Translations under genes and position numbers: made by a program
Notes under the pieces: generated by a model
Seen by the model: the letters and a program-made list of their open reading frames with translations, nothing else
Databases searched by the model: none
What the model was told of the DNA's origin: nothing
Assembly (NCBI GenBank): GCA_913064725.1
Contig: CAJYAI010000004.1
Span: forward strand, 16,399 to 80,398
Direction of reading: 5' to 3'
DNA: 64,000 nt
Origin: an uncultured Alteromonadaceae bacterium
GTDB lineage: Bacteria > Pseudomonadota > Gammaproteobacteria > Pseudomonadales > Halieaceae
Part shown: piece after piece, positions 12,866 through 23,302 of the stretch
How positions within the stretch are numbered: position 1 is the first letter of the stretch
Layout: the number at the start of each line of letters is the position of its first letter

Positions 12866-13440
12866 ATCTCACCCTCTTCAAAGTAGGGCGCCAATTGCTC
12901 GCGCCAGACAGTTTCGTCAACGACGCCGACATGCCGGTGCTGGACAATACCTTGCGCGTCGATGACGTAGGTTTCAGGGGCACCATAAACCCCGAGATCC
13001 AATCCGAAGGTGCCCTTCACATCGACAACTGTCTCGGCATAGGGATTACCGAGATCATCTAGCCACTTTTCGGCCTTTTGAGGATCATCTTTATAATTAA
13101 GACCGTAGATGGTAACGCCCGTTTTTGCGAGATCCAGAAGATAGGGATGTTCTACCCGGCAAGAGAAACACCACGTCGCCCAAACGTTGATTAAGGCGGG
13201 CTTTCCCTGCCAGCCATCAGGGGTGCGCATCGCATCATTTCCCAGGACCGGGAGCACAAAATCCGGCAAGGGATCGCCAATGCGCGCCGAGGGAAGATCC
13301 ATTGGATCGAGAGCCAAACCTCTTACCAGCAACACGACAAGTGCCAAAAAAGCGATCAAAGGCGCAAATCGTTTAAACGGCTGCAACCTCAACTCCCTGC
13401 GGTGCTTCAGACCGACGCGCCCTGCGATAGCGGCGATCAA
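12862..13440 (-). CDS. ccmG: Thiol:disulfide interchange protein CcmG/DsbE
   Basis: Periplasmic thioredoxin-like reductant in cytochrome c maturation, tethered by an N-terminal membrane segment (about residues 26-42). The thioredoxin fold has the active site TWCFSC (C91, C94 counted from the ATG); CFSC instead of the common CPTC is a small variation. The start is uncertain. The ATG used here overlaps ccmF by 68 bp and adds a basic leader, while a TTG at 13386, six bases after AGGGAG, would give 174 aa and a more typical N-terminus (QPFKRFAPL before the membrane segment). The product is the same either way. It overlaps ccmH by 4 bp. Confidence 0.9.
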   Translation of the reverse strand: MIAAIAGRVGLKHRRELRLQPFKRFAPLIAFLALVVLLVRGLALDPMDLPSARIGDPLPDFVLPVLGNDAMRTPDGWQGKPALINVWATWCFSCRVEHPYLLDLAKTGVTIYGLNYKDDPQKAEKWLDDLGNPYAETVVDVKGTFGLDLGVYGAPETYVIDAQGIVQHRHVGVVDETVWREQLAPYFEEGEI

Positions 13441-15346
13441 AGCTTGTGGTTAGTCCACCAACACCGATTAGCAATGCGCCAAACCAGATCCACCTTATGA
13501 ACGGCTTGTGCTGAACGCGAACCGACCAGGCACCGTCACCCAGTGGTTCTCCCAATGCAATATACAAATCACGTAACACGCCTGCATCGATAGCGGCTTC
13601 CGTCATTATTTGACCGCTCGCGACGTAACGTCGTTTTTCAGGCATCAATGTAGTGAACGCCGTCCCCTTATAAGCAACCGAGAACACGCCTCTATCAGCG
13701 ACGTAATTAGGGCCCTCTACCACAGTTAACGCTTGCAACGTAAAGCCGTGGTCATTGAGCGTAATGCTGTCACCCACTTCCATGCGTAAATCACGCTCTT
13801 CACTGAACTGTGTGACAAACACCGCGCCAATAATGACCAGAGCAAATCCAAAATGCGCCGTCAACATACCAATGTACGATGGCGTCAGCCGGCGCAACAT
13901 CGCGCCGGCACTGGTCACCCCGCGGCTACGCTGCTGCAGATCTCGTGCCAAGCCCAACAACACCCATGCAGCCAGCAACACTGCGAGAGTTGCCCATAGG
14001 TTGACCTCGCCAATACCGAGATAAGGCACCAGCAGCGCGACAATTACGCAAATGACAGCGGGGAAACCCAGCTCACTGATCCAGCGCTTGGCTTCATCTT
14101 GCTTCCAGCGGGAGATAGGGCCTACCGCCATGAACGGTGCTACCAACGCCATGGCGGGCACAAAAACTGCATTAAAATAAGGCGGCCCTACGGAGTATTT
14201 CCCCTGCCCCAAGGCATCCATCATCAGCGGAAATAACGTTCCCACTAAAACGACGATAGCCGACACGGCGAAGATGAGATTATTCGCGAGAAGGAGTGAT
14301 TCTCGGGACTCAAGCTTGTAGCTGATCGGACTCGCCACTGTCGGCGCGCGAAACGCAAACAGAGTGAGCGAGCCACCCACTACTAAGACAAGGAAGATCA
14401 AAATAAACAACCCTCGCTCCGGGTCTGCGGCGAAAGCGTGGACTGAGGTGAGCACACCAGATCGAACGAGAAAAGTCCCAAGAAGCGACAAAGAGAAGGC
14501 GGCAATGGCAAGCAGCACTGTCCACGATCTGAATAGTCCTCTCTTCTCTGTCACGGCCAAGCTATGAATCAATGCCGTACCAACAAGCCAAGGCATAAAC
14601 GACGCATTTTCGACGGGATCCCAGAACCACCAACCGCCCCAGCCTAACTCGTAATACGCCCACCAACTGCCAAGCATGATGCCCAAGGTCAGAAATGCCC
14701 AGGCGACATTTGTCCACGGCCGAGACCACTTTGCCCATGCCGCATCTAACCGTCCACCCATTAGTGCCGCGACGGCAAAGGCAAACGGAACAGCGAGACC
14801 GACGTAACCCATGTAGAGAAGCGGAGGATGAATAATAAGTCCGGGGTCTTGCAACAACGGATTGAGATCGTTGCCCTCGGCGGCAACACCTGGGAGTAGT
14901 CGTTCGAAGGGGTTAGACGTAAACAGTGAAAACGCAATAAATCCAACACCAATCAAACCCAAAATACTCAGCACTCGTGCTAATACCACCAGCGGCAGAC
15001 CCCGGCTTGCCACTGCCACCGCCAATGACCAAGCCCCCAAAATCCATACCCACAGCAGAAGGGAGCCCTCGTGGTTACCCCATACCGCGGAGAACTTGTA
15101 GATTGGCGGCAGTAACGAGTTCGAGTTACCGGCAACTACTTTTACCGAGAAATCATCTTGCAGAAAGACAATCACGAGGCAGGCGAATGCAATCGACAGG
15201 AAAACAAAAAAGCCTGCGGCGAGACTCGGCGCTATATTCATAGCCCAGCGCTCACCCCGCCACGCTCCGATGAGAGGAACGGTCCCTTGGAGAGCGCCGA
15301 GGCACAAAGCAATGATCAGGGCAATCTGCCCAGCTTCAGGAATCAT
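13373..15346 (-). CDS. ccmF: Haem lyase subunit CcmF
   Basis: Polytopic inner-membrane core of the System I cytochrome c haem lyase, which takes haem from CcmE and joins it to apocytochrome. It has 657 aa and about 14-15 membrane segments. The WWD haem-handling motif [20 protein letters not shown] is near residues 235-254. Conserved histidines in the neighbourhood of [12 protein letters not shown] (near 90) and SVHAF (near 300) would be the haem ligands. It overlaps ccmE by 4 bp and ccmG by up to 68 bp. Confidence 0.96.
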   Translation of the reverse strand: MIPEAGQIALIIALCLGALQGTVPLIGAWRGERWAMNIAPSLAAGFFVFLSIAFACLVIVFLQDDFSVKVVAGNSNSLLPPIYKFSAVWGNHEGSLLLWVWILGAWSLAVAVASRGLPLVVLARVLSILGLIGVGFIAFSLFTSNPFERLLPGVAAEGNDLNPLLQDPGLIIHPPLLYMGYVGLAVPFAFAVAALMGGRLDAAWAKWSRPWTNVAWAFLTLGIMLGSWWAYYELGWGGWWFWDPVENASFMPWLVGTALIHSLAVTEKRGLFRSWTVLLAIAAFSLSLLGTFLVRSGVLTSVHAFAADPERGLFILIFLVLVVGGSLTLFAFRAPTVASPISYKLESRESLLLANNLIFAVSAIVVLVGTLFPLMMDALGQGKYSVGPPYFNAVFVPAMALVAPFMAVGPISRWKQDEAKRWISELGFPAVICVIVALLVPYLGIGEVNLWATLAVLLAAWVLLGLARDLQQRSRGVTSAGAMLRRLTPSYIGMLTAHFGFALVIIGAVFVTQFSEERDLRMEVGDSITLNDHGFTLQALTVVEGPNYVADRGVFSVAYKGTAFTTLMPEKRRYVASGQIMTEAAIDAGVLRDLYIALGEPLGDGAWSVRVQHKPFIRWIWFGALLIGVGGLTTSFDRRYRRARRSEAPQGVEVAAV

Positions 15347-15789
15347 GGTTGCGGTGCTCCTTGCGCTTGCGCTTTTTCCAGCGCGTCAGCGACTTCTGGC
15401 GGCATGTAGTTTTCATCGTGCTTAGCGAGCACCTCGCTGGCTGTCACTACACCATTTGCACCGAGGATTCCTGTCGCCACGACACCTTCGCCCTCGGCGA
15501 ACAAATCGGGCAGGATACCGTCATAGGTTACGGTGACCGAACTCGCAAAGTCAGTAACGATGAACCGAGTCTCTAATTTGTCTCGCGCGCGCGTGACGCT
15601 TCCCTCGACGACCATGCCACCCACGCGAATCGAGCGATCTGTTGGCGCTTCACCCGCCGCCACCTCTGAGGGTGAATAAAATAAGTTGATGTTGCCTCGC
15701 AGCGCATAAGATGTCAGGCCCACGGTCAGACTCGACAGTAAAACAATCACAAGCGCTATGATGAGTCGTTGTTTACGTTTTGGATGCAC
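15343..15789 (-). CDS. ccmE: Haem chaperone CcmE
   Basis: Periplasmic haem chaperone that binds haem covalently before passing it to CcmF. 148 aa: an N-terminal membrane anchor (about 8-29), a beta-barrel OB fold with the [10 protein letters not shown] strand, and the haem-attachment motif [12 protein letters not shown] with H124 as the covalent haem ligand and Y128 as the axial ligand. Standard length. It lies two bases after ccmD and overlaps ccmF by 4 bp. Confidence 0.97.
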   Translation of the reverse strand: MHPKRKQRLIIALVIVLLSSLTVGLTSYALRGNINLFYSPSEVAAGEAPTDRSIRVGGMVVEGSVTRARDKLETRFIVTDFASSVTVTYDGILPDLFAEGEGVVATGILGANGVVTASEVLAKHDENYMPPEVADALEKAQAQGAPQP

Positions 15790-15791
15790 AG

Positions 15792-15983
15792 TTAACTATC
15801 GCCCTCACTCAGGTTGGATTGCCGAGCGCTGCGCAGTCTGATGGTCGCGTTGAGCGAGCGAGTCGAGACTAGGGGGCGAATGAGTGCAATCGTTAGCACG
15901 GCGAACGTAATGCCATAGGCGCTCCATACGAAGCCCCCGTGACCACCCATTAACAGCGCCTCGCCGATTGATTCGAAGTACAT
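15792..15983 (-). CDS. ccmD: Haem exporter small subunit CcmD
   Basis: Small membrane protein that helps release holo-CcmE from the CcmAB-C complex. 63 aa with the family signature [16 protein letters not shown] (about residues 12-27) and a single membrane segment (about 18-38), then a charged cytoplasmic tail. The tail is somewhat longer than usual. Placement between ccmC (2 bp) and ccmE (2 bp) confirms the assignment. Confidence 0.92.
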   Translation of the reverse strand: MYFESIGEALLMGGHGGFVWSAYGITFAVLTIALIRPLVSTRSLNATIRLRSARQSNLSEGDS

Positions 15984-15985
15984 GA

Positions 15986-16720
15986 CTAATCGTTTAACCT
16001 CTTATGTAACCAAGCGGAGTGTGCATACTCTTGGGTCAGTGACTGTTTTATATTCAGCATCATAAGCAATGCGAACAACACATAAAACGTCACGATCATC
16101 CCCAGTAACGGGTAAAGCATAGAAGTATCAATTGCGGAACTACCGGTGAACTTAATCGATGCGGGCTGGTGTAACGAGTACCACCAGTCAACCGATTTGT
16201 AGATGATAGGGATATTGACCGTACCAACCAGACTCAAAATGGCACAGGCCCTCGCCGCAATCGTCTTATTCTCGTAGGCCTCAAAAAGCGCCATAACGCC
16301 CACATAGAGAAAGAACAAGATTAACATCGACGTGATGCGAGCATCCCAAACCCACCATGCACCCCATGTCGGCTTACCCCAAATCGCCCCTGTTACGAGG
16401 GCAATCGCTGTGTATGCCGCGCCAATGGGTGCGGCAGCTCGCATTGCGGTGTCGGCAAGTTTAACTCGCCAAACCAAACTCACCAGTCCCGCAGAGGCCA
16501 TGACGTAATAGCCAGCAAGCGCCACAACGGAAGCGGGCACGTGAATATAAATGATGCGGTAGGAGTCGCCCTGTTTGTAGTCAGTTGGTGCAAACAACAG
16601 GCCCCAGGCGCTACCCACCAATAGAGCGACAACGGTGAGGGGGAGGAGCCAAGGAATCACTCTGTCACAGAAGCGATAAACCCAGGGAGGAGAACCAAAT
16701 TGATGAACGATACGCCACAT
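15986..16720 (-). CDS. ccmC: Haem transport/handling protein CcmC
   Basis: Inner-membrane protein that loads haem onto CcmE. 244 aa, six membrane segments, with the WWD motif PTWGAWWVWDARITSMLI near residues 130-147 and two conserved histidines, one in IYIHVPASV (near 60) and one in YSLHQPASI (near 187), which bind haem. 39 bp separate it from ccmB, the widest gap in this operon. Family call certain. Confidence 0.96.
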   Translation of the reverse strand: MWRIVHQFGSPPWVYRFCDRVIPWLLPLTVVALLVGSAWGLLFAPTDYKQGDSYRIIYIHVPASVVALAGYYVMASAGLVSLVWRVKLADTAMRAAAPIGAAYTAIALVTGAIWGKPTWGAWWVWDARITSMLILFFLYVGVMALFEAYENKTIAARACAILSLVGTVNIPIIYKSVDWWYSLHQPASIKFTGSSAIDTSMLYPLLGMIVTFYVLFALLMMLNIKQSLTQEYAHSAWLHKRLND

Positions 16721-16759
16721 GGCCCAAGTATATCCGGTAAATGATCGAAGTGGGGGTTA

Positions 16760-17458
16760 TCAGAGCTCCAATGACACTCGAAGACCTGCCGCTATTGCCA
16801 CTGGCGACAAGACGAGCCCACCAGTAACACCAGCACCAAGCAGCGCGAGCGCCACAGCCGGATCGCCCCCGCCAACCGCCTCCGTCAACGACCTCGTACC
16901 CACAATAAGAACGGGGACATAGAGCGGTAAGATAAGTAAAGATAGCAACATGCCGCCGCGCTGAATCCCAACGGTCAATGCCGCACCGACGGCCCCCAGT
17001 AGTAACATAATGAGTGTGCCCATCAATAAGCTAGCCATCAGTATCGGAGCCACACTGAGTGGCAGCCCTAGCATCAAACCAAAAAGTGGTGACACAAGGC
17101 TGAGCAGAAACCCACTCGCCAACCAAGAGGCGAGCAACTGCGGCAAGACGGCAACTGCCAACGGGATGTTGGCCATCGCTAATTGCTCCAGACTTCCATC
17201 AGCAAAGTCGTCGGCAAAGAGTCGCATGCATAGCATGACATTCGCTAGCAGTGCGACCACCCACACAATACCGGGCGCAAGTGCGGACAGCATTTCCGGA
17301 TCGGGCCCAAGACCCAGAGGAAACAAAATGATAACTAACAAGAAAAATAACAACGGGTTAACAATTTCGCCGGGGGATCTCACCAGCAGCAGCAAATGCC
17401 TGCCCGTCTGACGGATACAGTAATGAGCCAGACTGGCGTCTGCTCGCTCAGGGGCCAC
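16760..17458 (-). CDS. ccmB: Haem exporter permease CcmB
   Basis: Membrane subunit of the CcmAB ABC complex that powers release of holo-CcmE. 232 aa with six predicted membrane segments. Diagnostic stretches include LRLFADDFADGSLEQL-like text (CMRLFADDFADGSLEQ, near residue 80) and SGFLLSLVSPLFG in the third segment. It overlaps ccmA by 11 bp. Length is close to the family norm (about 220). Confidence 0.93.
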   Translation of the reverse strand: MAPERADASLAHYCIRQTGRHLLLLVRSPGEIVNPLLFFLLVIILFPLGLGPDPEMLSALAPGIVWVVALLANVMLCMRLFADDFADGSLEQLAMANIPLAVAVLPQLLASWLASGFLLSLVSPLFGLMLGLPLSVAPILMASLLMGTLIMLLLGAVGAALTVGIQRGGMLLSLLILPLYVPVLIVGTRSLTEAVGGGDPAVALALLGAGVTGGLVLSPVAIAAGLRVSLEL

Positions 17459-18050
17459 GATACGACTCCAAGTCCAAAACCTCGAGTCGCTCTCCCAAGT
17501 CCGCTTTCTGATGGCTGGTAAAAATCACCGCTCCTCCGTCGTCCGCGTGCTCACGAAATCGATTTTCTAAGACTCGAACACCAGCGACATCCAGTGCGGT
17601 AAAGGGTTCATCCAGAAGCCATAGACGGGCCGACGGTAAAAATAGCCTTGCGAGCGCAACGCGCCTCTGCTGACCTGCAGACAAACGGGCCGTTAACGCG
17701 TCCTCATAACCTGTCATATTTAGAGCCGCCAACGCCTTGTCCAGTTCTGAATCACTCGGTGAGCACAATCCCGCCGGATGAGTTCGCAGATTTTGACGAG
17801 GCGACATCGTGCCTTTGAGCGCTGGAGCGTGACCGCTATATAAAACGTCATCACAACGCGAAAGGTGCCCGAAGACCTCAATTCGTGCCAATCCAGCAAA
17901 AGCTCGAAGTAATGACGTCTTGCCCACACCGTTACCCCCAGCTAGCTGCAACAGACTTCCGGTAGTCACCGTTAAATTAAGGCCCGTCAACAACTGTCGC
18001 GGGCCTTTATAGACGTCGAGGTCTCTCACCTCGAGCAGCGTTGCCGTCAC
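17448..18050 (-). CDS. ccmA: Haem exporter ATPase CcmA
   Basis: ATP-binding subunit of the CcmAB complex. 200 aa: Walker A GGNGVGKT (residues 38-45), Q-loop region, signature [14 protein letters not shown], Walker [13 protein letters not shown] and the switch histidine in FTSHQ. The AGQQRR signature, with Q after G, is typical of CcmA. It overlaps ttcA by 4 bp upstream and ccmB by 11 bp downstream. Confidence 0.95.
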   Translation of the reverse strand: MTATLLEVRDLDVYKGPRQLLTGLNLTVTTGSLLQLAGGNGVGKTSLLRAFAGLARIEVFGHLSRCDDVLYSGHAPALKGTMSPRQNLRTHPAGLCSPSDSELDKALAALNMTGYEDALTARLSAGQQRRVALARLFLPSARLWLLDEPFTALDVAGVRVLENRFREHADDGGAVIFTSHQKADLGERLEVLDLESYRGP

Positions 18051-18949
18051 AACGACACCGTTTTTATCACCGGCAGCTCGGTGTCCTCGCTACCGGTTCG
18101 ATCAACTGCAAGGGTCTCGAAGTCAAACAGTTGTCGATCCGCTAATTGAGATGGCGCTACGTTTCGAAGTGACTTGAAGATGGTCTCTGTGCGCCCTGGG
18201 TATTGCTTCTCCCACTCACCTAACATGCGCTTGACCTCAGCTCGCTGCAAATTTTCCTGCGAGCCACACAAGTTACAGGGAATGATCGGGAAGTTCTCAT
18301 ACGCCGCAAACGCCTCGATATCCCTCTCCTTGCAATAAGACAGCGGGCGTATGACCACATTTTTTTTGTCGTCACTCAAAAGCTTGGGGGGCATCGCTTT
18401 GAGCTTTCCACCGAAAAACATATTTAAAAACAGCGTTTCGACAATATCGTCCCGATGGTGGCCCAGCGCTATCTTATGGGCCCCAATTTCTTCGGCAAAC
18501 CCATACAAGGTCCCGCGACGAAGACGACTGCACAATCCGCAAGTCGTTTTTCCTTCGGGGATGACAGACCGCACCACGCTGTAGGTATCCCGCTCCAAAA
18601 TGTAATAGGGAACGCCAATTGACTCCAGGTAGGCGGGCAAAATGTGCTCCGGATACTCGGGCTGCTTCTGGTCGAGATTGACCGCAATAATTTCGAAGTG
18701 AATCGGCGCGCTGCGCTGCAAATGAAGCAAGATGTCCAGCATGGTGTACGAGTCTTTACCTCCGGACAAACACACCATGACGCGGTCCCCCGCTTCTATC
18801 ATGTTGTAATCCGAGATCGCCTGGCCTGTTAAACGCCGCAACCGCTTTCGCACTTTATTGTGGTTGTAGGACGCCTTCTTAGCCGCCGGAGAGACGGTCC
18901 TCACCACACTGGGCTCAGGTTTCTCTATAGGATTAGCGGTACGGCTCAT
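18047..18949 (-). CDS. ttcA: tRNA 2-thiocytidine biosynthesis protein TtcA
   Basis: ATP-dependent, Fe-S enzyme that makes 2-thiocytidine at position 32 of some tRNAs. 300 aa: the PP-loop SGGKDS (residues 62-67), the CGLC pair C137/C140 and a further CNLC (C225/C228); C137, C140 and C225/C228 include the cluster ligands of the family. It heads the cytochrome c maturation row and overlaps ccmA by 4 bp (a coupled junction), which is an unusual partner for a tRNA modification gene. The 182-bp gap to the divergent mdh gene must hold its promoter. Confidence 0.94.
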   Translation of the reverse strand: MSRTANPIEKPEPSVVRTVSPAAKKASYNHNKVRKRLRRLTGQAISDYNMIEAGDRVMVCLSGGKDSYTMLDILLHLQRSAPIHFEIIAVNLDQKQPEYPEHILPAYLESIGVPYYILERDTYSVVRSVIPEGKTTCGLCSRLRRGTLYGFAEEIGAHKIALGHHRDDIVETLFLNMFFGGKLKAMPPKLLSDDKKNVVIRPLSYCKERDIEAFAAYENFPIIPCNLCGSQENLQRAEVKRMLGEWEKQYPGRTETIFKSLRNVAPSQLADRQLFDFETLAVDRTGSEDTELPVIKTVSL

Positions 18950-19131
18950 TCAAATATCACAGTGGTAAAACGCGGATGATAGTGGCACAGACTGACCGAA
19001 TCAAAATTACCGGCACGAATATCGTCCATACCTGTGAAAAACTGGCTTGCAGTTTGCGCGCTGGCGCATGAAAATTCCGACCGCACTACTACCCACCCGC
19101 CGATTGTTCACCCCTCTGTGAGGAGAGTTCC

Positions 19132-20112
19132 ATGAAAACACCCGTTACGGTTACTGTCACTGGCGCCGCCGGTCAAATAGGTTATGCCCTACTTTTTCGC
19201 ATTGCTTCTGGCGCGATGCTTGGCAGTGACCAACCCGTAAGACTTAACCTTCTCGATATCACGCCCGCTTTGGATGCGCTTGAAGGTGTTCGGATGGAGC
19301 TGGATGACTGTGCTTTCCCGCTACTGTCTGGCATCACCTGCAGTGACGATCCCCATGTCGCGTTTGCTGACTGCGATTACGCCTTGCTCGTCGGCGCCCG
19401 CCCACGCGGTCCTGGCATGGAGCGCAAAGATTTGCTGGAGGCCAACGCCGCCATTTTCTCGGCCCAAGGCAAGGCCATGAATGCTGTCGCAAGTCGCAAT
19501 ATCAAGGTGCTGGTGGTTGGCAACCCCGCCAATACCAATGCACTTATTGCCATGCACAACGCCCCGGATATTGATGGCACCCAATTTACAGCCATGACAC
19601 GGCTCGATCACAATCGCGCTATCACACAGATCGCACAAAAACTGGGTGTGCCGAGCACAGACGTAAGCAATATGACCATTTGGGGTAATCACTCAGCAAC
19701 ACAGTATCCAGACCTATTCAACACCCGAGTGAGGGGTCAATCAGCCATTGAGCTCGTCGATCATGCCTGGTTGGAACAAGACTTTATTCCTACGGTACAA
19801 CAGCGCGGCGCAGCCATTATTAACGCGCGGGGCGCCTCATCGGCAGCATCTGCGGCGAATGCGGCCATCGATCACATGCGCACCTGGGCCTTAGGCACTG
19901 CAACAAACGACTGGACCTCCATGGGCATCCTGTCGACTGGCGCCTACGGCGTGCCTGACGGACTCATTTATTCCTTTCCTTGCGTCTGCAGCAACGGTGT
20001 CTACAGCGTAGTAGAGGCTGTTAGTGTTGGCGACTTTAGTCGCTCAAGACTCGATGCAACTGCACAAGAACTCAGTGAAGAACGCGACGCAGTTCGGCAC
20101 CTACTCGGCTAA
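19132..20112 (+). CDS. mdh: Malate dehydrogenase (NAD-dependent)
   Basis: TCA-cycle enzyme, malate to oxaloacetate. 326 aa, of the long cytosolic/bacterial type. The NAD-binding loop GAAGQIG is at residues 11-17. The substrate-binding arginines lie in the mobile loop [15 protein letters not shown], followed by [17 protein letters not shown] (D159), and the catalytic H187 in [12 protein letters not shown] strong GAGGAGAG ribosome site lies 5-6 bases before the ATG. It is monocistronic: divergent from ttcA and followed by a G/C-rich hairpin. Confidence 0.96.
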   Translation: MKTPVTVTVTGAAGQIGYALLFRIASGAMLGSDQPVRLNLLDITPALDALEGVRMELDDCAFPLLSGITCSDDPHVAFADCDYALLVGARPRGPGMERKDLLEANAAIFSAQGKAMNAVASRNIKVLVVGNPANTNALIAMHNAPDIDGTQFTAMTRLDHNRAITQIAQKLGVPSTDVSNMTIWGNHSATQYPDLFNTRVRGQSAIELVDHAWLEQDFIPTVQQRGAAIINARGASSAASAANAAIDHMRTWALGTATNDWTSMGILSTGAYGVPDGLIYSFPCVCSNGVYSVVEAVSVGDFSRSRLDATAQELSEERDAVRHLLG

Positions 20113-20126
20113 CCGCGTCTAGACAT

Positions 20127-20162
20127 GCGCGCCGCCGAAGAGTCCGTATCCTCCCGGCGCGC
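20127..20162. terminator. Possible bidirectional terminator hairpin between mdh and the ABC permease gene
   Basis: Perfect 8-bp inverted repeat GCGCGCCG / CGGCGCGC with a 20-base loop, in the 53-bp gap between two convergent stops. There is no real T-run on the plus strand (only GTTTC), so as an intrinsic terminator it is weak; position is the main support. Confidence 0.5.
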
Positions 20163-20165
20163 GTT

Positions 20166-22640
20166 TCAAAGCTCTCGCAATACTTGAAGCGGTGGCACGG
20201 CTACCACTTTTCGACAGGCAAACGTTCCCAGAACGCCAATGATGCCCCCGCCCAATGCAATACCTGTGGGCCACAGTAACCATTGCACTTGATACTTAAG
20301 ATCCAGCATTTGCGTTTGCAGCGCCCAACCTGCAGCTTCAGACCCTAAAATGGCAAGAACGCCCGCGAGCGCGCCCATGACAGCAAACTCAATGGCCACG
20401 GCGCCCAGTAGCGTGCTTCGGCTCGCACCTAACGCGCGTAAAATAGCGCTCTCGTGCAAGCGCTCATCAACACTGGCACTGACGCCGGCAATGAGCACCA
20501 GCGCCCCGGCGACCAGTATCACAAGCAGCACCAATTCAATCGCCTGGCTCACCTGATCTATGATGGTTTTAATTTCCTGAATAGCGACATCTAGCTCGAT
20601 GATGGTCAGCGTTGGCATCAGGGCCAACAATTCGCCAACGCGAGGCTTTTCACTCGGATCGAGGTAAAAACTTGTAAAGAGGGTGCTGGGGAAGCGCTGC
20701 AGTAAGCTATCTGGAAAAATGACGAAAAAGTTGGGCTGCATAGACTCCCAGTTAACCTCACGGATACTTGCCACCTCCACAACGAATTCATCTGCCGCGA
20801 TTCTAAGGCTCAGCCGATCACCGACCTTGGCTCCAATGTCGTCAGCAAAACCATCCTCGAGGGAGATCAAAGCGTCTTCTGTGCCGGGCTCCCACCACGA
20901 TCCCGACACAAGCTTATTGCCCTCGGGCAATGTGTCGGTCGATGTGAAATTAGCCTCTCTCTGCCGCGCCCCCTCCTCAAACTCATCCCAATTGGGCAAT
21001 GGCTTATCGTTAACCGCCATAACTCGCCCCCTCGCCGCGGGATACAACTCACCCACCTCAATATCGCGTTGGGCGAAAAAGTCTAATAATGTCTGTTCCT
21101 CTGAAGAGGCGAGGTTTAATACAAAGTGGTTAGGGGTGCCTTCGGGGATTTGAAGACGCCATTGATCCAACAGACTTGTCCTGACAGCCGTGAGCACGAG
21201 TAGGAGCATGATTGCGATGCCAAAAATGACCACTTGGAACGCACTGGCATTGCCACGGCGCTGCATGCCGGCCAGTGCCAGACGCCAAATACTCCCCGCG
21301 CTACTGCCGATTTGACGACTGCCCTTTAAGAGCAGCTGAGCCGCGCCGAATCCAAGACCCACAGTCAGCGCCACAGAGCCGAGCAGAGCGCCGGTAAGCT
21401 TCAGGTCTCCGCTGTACCACAACATCAAGAGCCCCAGTGATATTGCACCTAGGACAAGATCCGATGCACGAGTGGCATCAGCAATCGTTTCCTCGCGACG
21501 AATAACCCTGAGCGGTGATACCGCACCCAGTCGAGCCAAAGGGGGCCACGCAAAAAAACCAATACAGACCAAGGCGGTGACTCCACCCGTAATGTAAGGC
21601 GACCAGCCGGTAGCGGTGATTTCACCGGGCAGTTGATCTGCAAGTGCGTTAAACATGGCGCTCTGAGCCAACCAGCCGATGCCACTTCCGACGATGATTG
21701 CAATGAGCCCAAGCCACGCGAGGCTGAACGCATATAGTTGTTGAATGGTATGCTTAGTCGCTCCCAAACTTTTCATTACGGCGACTTGATCGGTGTGACG
21801 CTCGCCAAAACGCCGAGCCGCCACCAAGATCGCAGCTGCGGCCAAGACGACGCCAAGACTTCCTGCAAGTAAGAGAAAACCCCGTGCACGATCCAAGGTA
21901 GCCCCAATGCCGGGTTGCGACTCATCAACGGTCAATACACGCTGCCCCTGCACGAGTTGTGGTTTTACCCAGTCATGAAAACGATCCAGTTGGTCAGAAT
22001 CGCCTGCAACCAGCATTCTGTAAGTCACTCTGCTGCCCGGCTGAATGACCCCCGTGGCGTTAAGATCCACGGAATTCATTACCAAGCGTGGGCCGTAGCC
22101 AAAAAAGCCACTTGTCGAGTCAGGCTCGCTCAGGAGCGTTCCCGCTACGGTCAATGTGGCATCGCCAACATAAACGTCATCACCAATCGAAACTGACAAC
22201 TGCTCTACCAGTCTAGGTGCCAAAAACACTCGGCCGGGCTCAGGCATGTCGGAAGATGGCTGGAGTGACCCCGTATCAATCGATAGCGCGCCCCGAAGTG
22301 GATATGCTCCACCAACCGCTTTGACAGAAGCAAGAAACATCTCATCAGAGTCCGATATGACCATGGATGAAAAGGTGACTGTCTCGGCGCGCGCCAAACC
22401 TAAACTGTCCGCTTCATCAATCCAGGTTAACGGGACCAAACTTGCACTGGAGACCACTAAATCTGACGCCAAGAAGCTCGCTGATTCGCGTTCAAGATTT
22501 AATTGAAGTCGATTGACAAATCCGCTTATCGCAACGACCACAGACACGGCTAATAGCAAGGCGCTGAACAGCACTCCCAACTCACCGCCGCGCCAATCGC
22601 GCAGTAGCAATCGAATTGAGCTGGTGATGGGTGACGTCAC
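20166..22640 (-). CDS. ABC transporter permease, FtsX/LolE-like large subunit (YbbP family)
   Basis: Large membrane protein (824 aa from the GTG start) of the YbbP/FtsX superfamily, partner of the ATPase encoded just upstream. Pattern: one membrane segment near residues 20-45, a long extracytoplasmic domain, a first FtsX domain of three segments (about 240-380), two middle segments, a second periplasmic domain, and a second FtsX domain (about 700-820). The start is taken as GTG 22640 because it overlaps the ATPase stop (GTGA); an upstream start would run further into that gene. YbbA/YbbP pairs beside tesA are common and are thought to act on envelope lipids or hydrophobic compounds, but substrate is unproven. 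Confidence 0.88.
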   Translation of the reverse strand: MTSPITSSIRLLLRDWRGGELGVLFSALLLAVSVVVAISGFVNRLQLNLERESASFLASDLVVSSASLVPLTWIDEADSLGLARAETVTFSSMVISDSDEMFLASVKAVGGAYPLRGALSIDTGSLQPSSDMPEPGRVFLAPRLVEQLSVSIGDDVYVGDATLTVAGTLLSEPDSTSGFFGYGPRLVMNSVDLNATGVIQPGSRVTYRMLVAGDSDQLDRFHDWVKPQLVQGQRVLTVDESQPGIGATLDRARGFLLLAGSLGVVLAAAAILVAARRFGERHTDQVAVMKSLGATKHTIQQLYAFSLAWLGLIAIIVGSGIGWLAQSAMFNALADQLPGEITATGWSPYITGGVTALVCIGFFAWPPLARLGAVSPLRVIRREETIADATRASDLVLGAISLGLLMLWYSGDLKLTGALLGSVALTVGLGFGAAQLLLKGSRQIGSSAGSIWRLALAGMQRRGNASAFQVVIFGIAIMLLLVLTAVRTSLLDQWRLQIPEGTPNHFVLNLASSEEQTLLDFFAQRDIEVGELYPAARGRVMAVNDKPLPNWDEFEEGARQREANFTSTDTLPEGNKLVSGSWWEPGTEDALISLEDGFADDIGAKVGDRLSLRIAADEFVVEVASIREVNWESMQPNFFVIFPDSLLQRFPSTLFTSFYLDPSEKPRVGELLALMPTLTIIELDVAIQEIKTIIDQVSQAIELVLLVILVAGALVLIAGVSASVDERLHESAILRALGASRSTLLGAVAIEFAVMGALAGVLAILGSEAAGWALQTQMLDLKYQVQWLLWPTGIALGGGIIGVLGTFACRKVVAVPPLQVLREL

Positions 22641-23302
22641 AGTGCTTCTTCTAGTCGGCCTGCCGACATACTGAATTTGCGTTGGCAACGATCGGCAAGA
22701 TCTGTGTCATGAGTCACCAGCACCAGGGTCGTGCCTTCCTCAATGTTCAGATCAAACAATAGCCTCACGACATTGGCACCCGTCACCGTATCGAGGTTCC
22801 CCGTAGGCTCATCAGCAAACAAAATAACTGGCGCCGAGGCAAAGGCACGCGCTATAGCGACGCGCTGCTGCTCGCCGCCCGACAGCGTCCGAGGGTAATG
22901 ATGCAGGCGCTCTCCCAGCCCCACTCTGGCGAGAAAACCCTCGGACTTTTCTCGCGCACCCTGTGTACCGGCCAGCTCAAGCGGCAACATCACGTTTTCA
23001 AGTGCTGTGAGCGCCGGGAGCAATTGGAAATTTTGAAAGACAAAGCCTACTTTTTCGCTGCGCAGGGTGGCACGCTGATCCTCATCGAGGTCAACGATAT
23101 TGATATCATCGAGGTAAATATCGCCCGCAGTGGGCGAATCGAGTCCCGCCAGCAACCCTAGCAATGTAGACTTGCCAGATCCGGAGGCGCCTACAATGGC
23201 GGCAGTCTCTCCCTGCTTGATTTCCAAATCGATCCCTCGCAGGATTTCAAGCTCGGACGAAGCCGTGCCAACTCGTTTACTCAGCTGGGATGTTTTGATC
23301 AT
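22637..23302 (-). CDS. ybbA: ABC transporter ATP-binding protein (YbbA/LolD-like)
   Basis: ATPase subunit, 221 aa, of the LolD/MacB-like group: Walker A GASGSGKST (near residues 38-46), Q-loop FVFQNFQLLP, signature LSGGEQQRVAIARA, Walker B VILFADEPTGNLD and H-loop VTHD. It is coupled to the permease gene by a GTGA overlap. Its start codon lies back-to-back with that of tesA: the two ATGs share bases 23301-23302 in the palindrome CATG. The ybbA-ybbP-tesA arrangement is known from E. coli. Confidence 0.9.
   Translation of the reverse strand: MIKTSQLSKRVGTASSELEILRGIDLEIKQGETAAIVGASGSGKSTLLGLLAGLDSPTAGDIYLDDINIVDLDEDQRATLRSEKVGFVFQNFQLLPALTALENVMLPLELAGTQGAREKSEGFLARVGLGERLHHYPRTLSGGEQQRVAIARAFASAPVILFADEPTGNLDTVTGANVVRLLFDLNIEEGTTLVLVTHDTDLADRCQRKFSMSAGRLEEAL

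Noticed and set aside
23130..23300. Upstream extension of tesA by 57 codons
   Set aside because: Antisense to the ybbA Walker A region and would hide the signal peptide.
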